Shown here: one piece after another, positions 19,500-22,450 of the stretch
How positions within the stretch are numbered: the stretch's first letter is position 1
Layout of the letters: each line of letters opens with the position of its first letter
Assembly (NCBI GenBank): GCA_015680685.1
Contig: MNCI01024885.1
Coordinates: 578,143 to 600,592, forward strand
DNA length: 22,450 nt
Source of the DNA: Gnetum montanum
Lineage: Eukaryota > Streptophyta > Gnetopsida > Gnetales > Gnetaceae
Direction of reading: 5' to 3'
The notes under the pieces: generated by a model
Databases searched by the model: none
Told to the model about the DNA's origin: nothing
What the model saw: only the letters and a program-made list of their open reading frames with translations
Made by a program: the position numbers and the translations under genes

Positions 19500-20000
19500 C
19501 ATATAGCCATAGCCAAAAAATTCATCAAAAATTCATTTGTACTTTGATTTCAGTGATTCCACCATGAAAAAAATCCCAAAATTATGAACCTTATAGTCAT
19601 GACATTAAAATCTAAAAGGTATAGCCATATATCCATATATCCATGAAACATGAAAGAATCTAGCCAAAATTGTAGCCATCAACATTTACCCCTTTTCACA
19701 TAGGGTTGGTAAAGAATTTGCCAAAATTTCATTTGAGCTCCAAACGAAGTGATTCCATCACCATTTAAAATATTAAATTGATCCATATACAACCATTCTT
19801 AGAAATAGTTTAAAAAATTTATTGTTTATGAAGGAAATATTCATCAATTTAGACAATAATCTGAAAATGGCACAAACATCCTTATTACACATGCCTAGTA
19901 AAAAATTCATAAAAAATTCCTTATAAGTCCAATATGAGTGATTCCACCTTTGTTGGAAATATAAACCAAAGCCTACTCATCCATAAAAAAAAATATCCAT
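19500..20000. repeat. ~190-bp diverged tandem repeat, three units
   Basis: A block with AAAATTCAT, a run of T/A, and AGTGATTCCA recurs with its GTGATTCC core at 19553, 19749 and 19938, a spacing of 196 and 189 bp. Copies are strongly diverged. The surrounding DNA repeats the word ATAGCCAT many times. Confidence 0.6.
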
Positions 20001-21880
20001 AGCCTTTGTTGTTTCTTTATAAAAAAAATTTGCAAATGTTCATGAAATTACAAAAGCAGCACAAACAACCTAAGTATGCAACATTAGGAAAACAACCACA
20101 ACTTCTTTGTTTTAAGGTCAAATTAAATGAAAAAATAGCCATCAAAAAGCTTAATGAATGGCTAAAAAAAAATTACCTTCAATTTTATAGGAGTGCATTT
20201 GTTCTAGCAAGAAAAAAAATATAGCTTTGCTTGCTTTTTTCATATCAAAATTTCAAAAATCTCAAAACCTAGATTTCATATAGCCATGGAAATACTTGAA
20301 ATAGCCAAAACCATTGAAACCCATTAAATTTCACATCAAAAAAATGGGTTAGGATTTTGTTAAACTTTAATTTTAACAAATTCTAAGGCCTAGATTTGAA
20401 AAAAGGTCATACCCCAAAATTTTGGGAAAATAGCATGAAAGAAAAAATCCTATTTTAAAAATCAAATGTACAAAAGCTAAAAAAAATAAACAACCATGGA
20501 TCTATATGGAAATGGAAAAATGGAAGGTGGGATTTGATTAGAATTCCATTTTAATCCCTCCACTAGAGTAGATCCAGAAAAAATGGCAAAAATAGGTAGA
20601 AATGCCTACCTTGGAGTAGCAATAGAGGAATCCTAGAAGAAGATGGGCCTGGTACTTATTCTAGCTCCTAAGAATGTTCATCCACCTTCTAAATCATAGG
20701 GTTTCAACTCTTTTCCCCTAGTTTCTTTGGTTGCATGGCAGGCTTAATGCTAAGAATGGCTAAAAACTGAGAAGGATGAGAGATCAACATTAGCTATGAG
20801 GAAGGTGGAAGGCTTCCACACTAAGAATTGGTTATTGTTGCCATAGTAACCTCTACTAGAGCTCTTCACCAATAAACTATTGATGTAGAATGATAACTGT
20901 GATGAAAACTTATGAGATTTCACAATGAAATCACATCTAAAACCTAAACACACAACTTAATACCCCAACTGTCGATTTAGTGCACCATAACTACAAGTGT
21001 ACTGAAGTACAAAGGGGGATAGTCTAGTTCACATTGGTTTTGTATGGGAAAAAACTTCACTTTTAAAAATTTTAAAATTTTATGGATTATGGACCCCACC
21101 TTGCAGCTTCATTCTGAATCAAAACTTGCATCAACATTGAGATTTTTGCCAATTTTGACTCTTAGAACCTTATGGCAACCTTAACCCCATGCATCCATGC
21201 TGGGAATACCATGCCTAGCATGAAAAAATGTATATTACTTTACAAAATCATTGGGAAAATAATTATTTTTCTATGTTTGATAATTCAAATCTACCTTTTT
21301 GAACCCTAGGTTCCCAAAAGTGGGTAAGACATGAGCAAGCTGAGACACCATGGGTTTCCATACTAAGGCAACAATGCCTAGCATGGAAGTGTTGACACAT
21401 TTAACCATTTCATGGAGTAGCAAAGATGATAAAATATGAATAAGTCACAAAGGATAATCAAGAGAAATATACATGTTGGTTGTGCTTTATTGATATTTTA
21501 ATACTTTGATGTTCAAGAAGAATTGTTAAAGGAATATAGAGTTTTTCAAATGATAAGGAAAATTCATCATGCTCCTTTGGAAAATGAAGATGAAAAACAA
21601 GTGGAAAGCTAAAAGAGCCGATCCCCGTTTACGGATGTATCAAGGAAAATATATACTAAGGTTTGAATAATTTTTTTTACGGCAAGGAAAAAACACAAAC
21701 ACAGTTCTAGCCCTTGTACACAATGGAAGAAAGATGGAGGAAAGAAAAATAGTCCAAAAGAATGCTAGTTTTTTGTTACAGAAATCGCAGGAATCGCGTT
21801 AATCCTAATGCAGAAGAATGCAAGGGTTTTTGCTCTGTAATGTTTTTCTGTTTCATGTAAAATTAACTGTTCTTTTTACC
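20001..21880. other. A/T-rich DNA, no gene recognised
   Basis: I see no protein-like open frame or RNA gene. Poly-A/T tracts are frequent. An 11-bp word, TGCCTAGCATG, occurs near 21212 and 21377. A purine run, AAAGGGGGA, lies near 21012 but is not followed by an LTR-like TG start, so it is not called a polypurine tract. From about 21.88 kb the composition becomes less A/T-rich. Confidence 0.5.
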
Positions 21881-21972
21881 CAAATCAGCAGCATCTCTGC
21901 TGGCCGCGTTGTGCCAAAGTTTCTTTTGCAGGGCGAATTCAAAGAAGAGGGACTCACATCCGAATTCAAGCT

Positions 21973-22086
21973 TTATACAATTGATTCGCCTGCCTCCAAT
22001 GACGCCAATGTGTGCCGCGCTGCGTAACTCAGAAAAGCAAACATCAGCATTAAAATAGCAAACCATAAGCAGCATTGGCTGCCCAT
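21973..22086 (-). CDS. Possible short secreted-peptide ORF or first exon
   Basis: The ATG at 22086 opens a 37-codon minus-strand frame. Its N-terminus is strongly hydrophobic (CCLWFAILMLMFAFLSYAA, about residues 5-23), looks like a signal peptide, and is followed by a polar tail ending in TAA at 21975-21973. A GTATAA string just before the stop could instead be a splice donor after ...GESI. The local composition is richer in G and C than the flanking repeats. There is no recognisable peptide-hormone motif and the other frames here are also open, so the call is weak. Confidence 0.2.
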   Translation of the reverse strand: MGSQCCLWFAILMLMFAFLSYAARHTLASLEAGESIV

Positions 22087-22099
22087 GCTAGGGCAAACG

Positions 22100-22397
22100 G
22101 AGTCACCAAGACCTCCGCGTGGATGCCGTGCCGCCGAACCCTCGCCATTAAATTTTAAAAAACAAACAAAAGAGTGCTCTATCGCAGTAGTAGATCTACG
22201 ATGCGATTGCTCTAAACCCTAAAATCAATGGCAGGAATTTTGAAGAACGATTTACAAAAACGTGAAAACGCAGGAAGCCCTAGCGAATTTGGGGCAAAAT
22301 AAAACAGTTTAGGCAACCGAAACCCTATGATCCAGGGCTATCCATCCAGTGAATTACGTCCGTGTCTAGATCTTTCTCCCAGTAACCAAACGTAGCA
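22100..22397 (+). promoter_or_regulatory. Probable promoter/5' leader with telo-box motifs and a short uORF
   Basis: This gene-like stretch precedes the ATG at 22398. It contains a telo-box AAACCCTAA at 22214-22222 and a second AAACCCTA at 22320-22327. Such motifs are common near the start of plant genes for translation and cell growth. An upstream ATG at 22228 opens a 24-codon ORF ending in TAA at 22300-22302, and another short one starts at 22123 (ATGCCGTGCC). Whether they lie in the transcribed leader depends on the start site, which is not known. Confidence 0.45.
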
Positions 22398-22450
22398 ATG
22401 GTGCCGGGTGTAGCTGTTGAGCCTTCTCCCACGGTGGTGGTTGCTAATGA
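22398..22450 (+). CDS. Start of a plus-strand gene, cut by the window end
   Basis: ATG at 22398 opens MVPGVAVEPSPTVVVAN and runs off the window with no stop. An in-frame TAA lies five codons upstream (22383-22385), so this is the earliest possible start. The context GCAATGG has a purine at -3 and G at +4, favourable for plant initiation. The Ala/Val/Pro-rich N-terminus does not identify a family. Confidence 0.5.
   Translation, partial: MVPGVAVEPSPTVVVAN

Noticed and set aside
21005-21025. Polypurine tract AAAGGGGGA for the plus-strand gypsy element
   Set aside because: No TG-starting LTR follows and no matching repeat was found to the left.
1-22450. tRNA, rRNA or other structured RNA genes
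   Set aside because: I scanned for tRNA A/B-box strings and conserved rRNA words by eye and saw none; a covariance-model search would be decisive.

Overview
The window looks like nuclear DNA of a seed plant with a large, repeat-rich genome. A conifer or other gymnosperm is my best guess, from the long stretches of old, mutated LTR and LINE retroelements around one compact, intact gene; I cannot name the species. The genes have GT-AG introns of plant type, and there are no bacterial operons, CRISPR arrays or recognisable tRNA/rRNA genes. One ambiguous base (position 12512) marks an assembly join.

Layout. 1-1.3 kb: a decayed LINE reverse transcriptase on the minus strand. 2.26-4.43 kb: the one convincing intact gene, a four-exon, 450-residue GT47 (exostosin-like) type II membrane glycosyltransferase on the minus strand. 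4.9-10.2 kb: non-coding repeat DNA with a 34-bp perfect inverted repeat, hairpins, 29-bp and 21-bp minisatellites, a (TAA)n(TTA)n palindrome and a family of about 60-bp hairpin repeats. 10.23-13.5 kb: a Ty1/copia element on the minus strand (integrase, reverse transcriptase, RNase H, polypurine tract, 3' LTR), inactivated and lacking gag, protease and 5' LTR. 13.7-15.0 kb: a decayed Ty3/gypsy-type gag-end/retropepsin segment on the plus strand, followed by another 29-bp repeat array. 15.6-19.0 kb: a decayed minus-strand gene that still shows four intron-like GT-AG interruptions; its protein family is not recognised. 19-21.8 kb: A/T-rich DNA with diverged tandem duplications. 21.9-22.45 kb: a less A/T-rich stretch with telo-box motifs, a short upstream ORF and an ATG opening a plus-strand reading frame that runs off the window, probably the start of a second host gene.

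Only the GT47 gene, and possibly the gene starting at 22398, look functional. The most interesting points are the intron-bearing antisense pseudogene beside a gypsy protease, a 23-bp copy of the GT47 exon 1 splice donor inside a neighbouring inverted-repeat element, and a 29-bp repeat family found at three places in opposite orientations. All family assignments come from reading translated motifs by eye; no database search was run.
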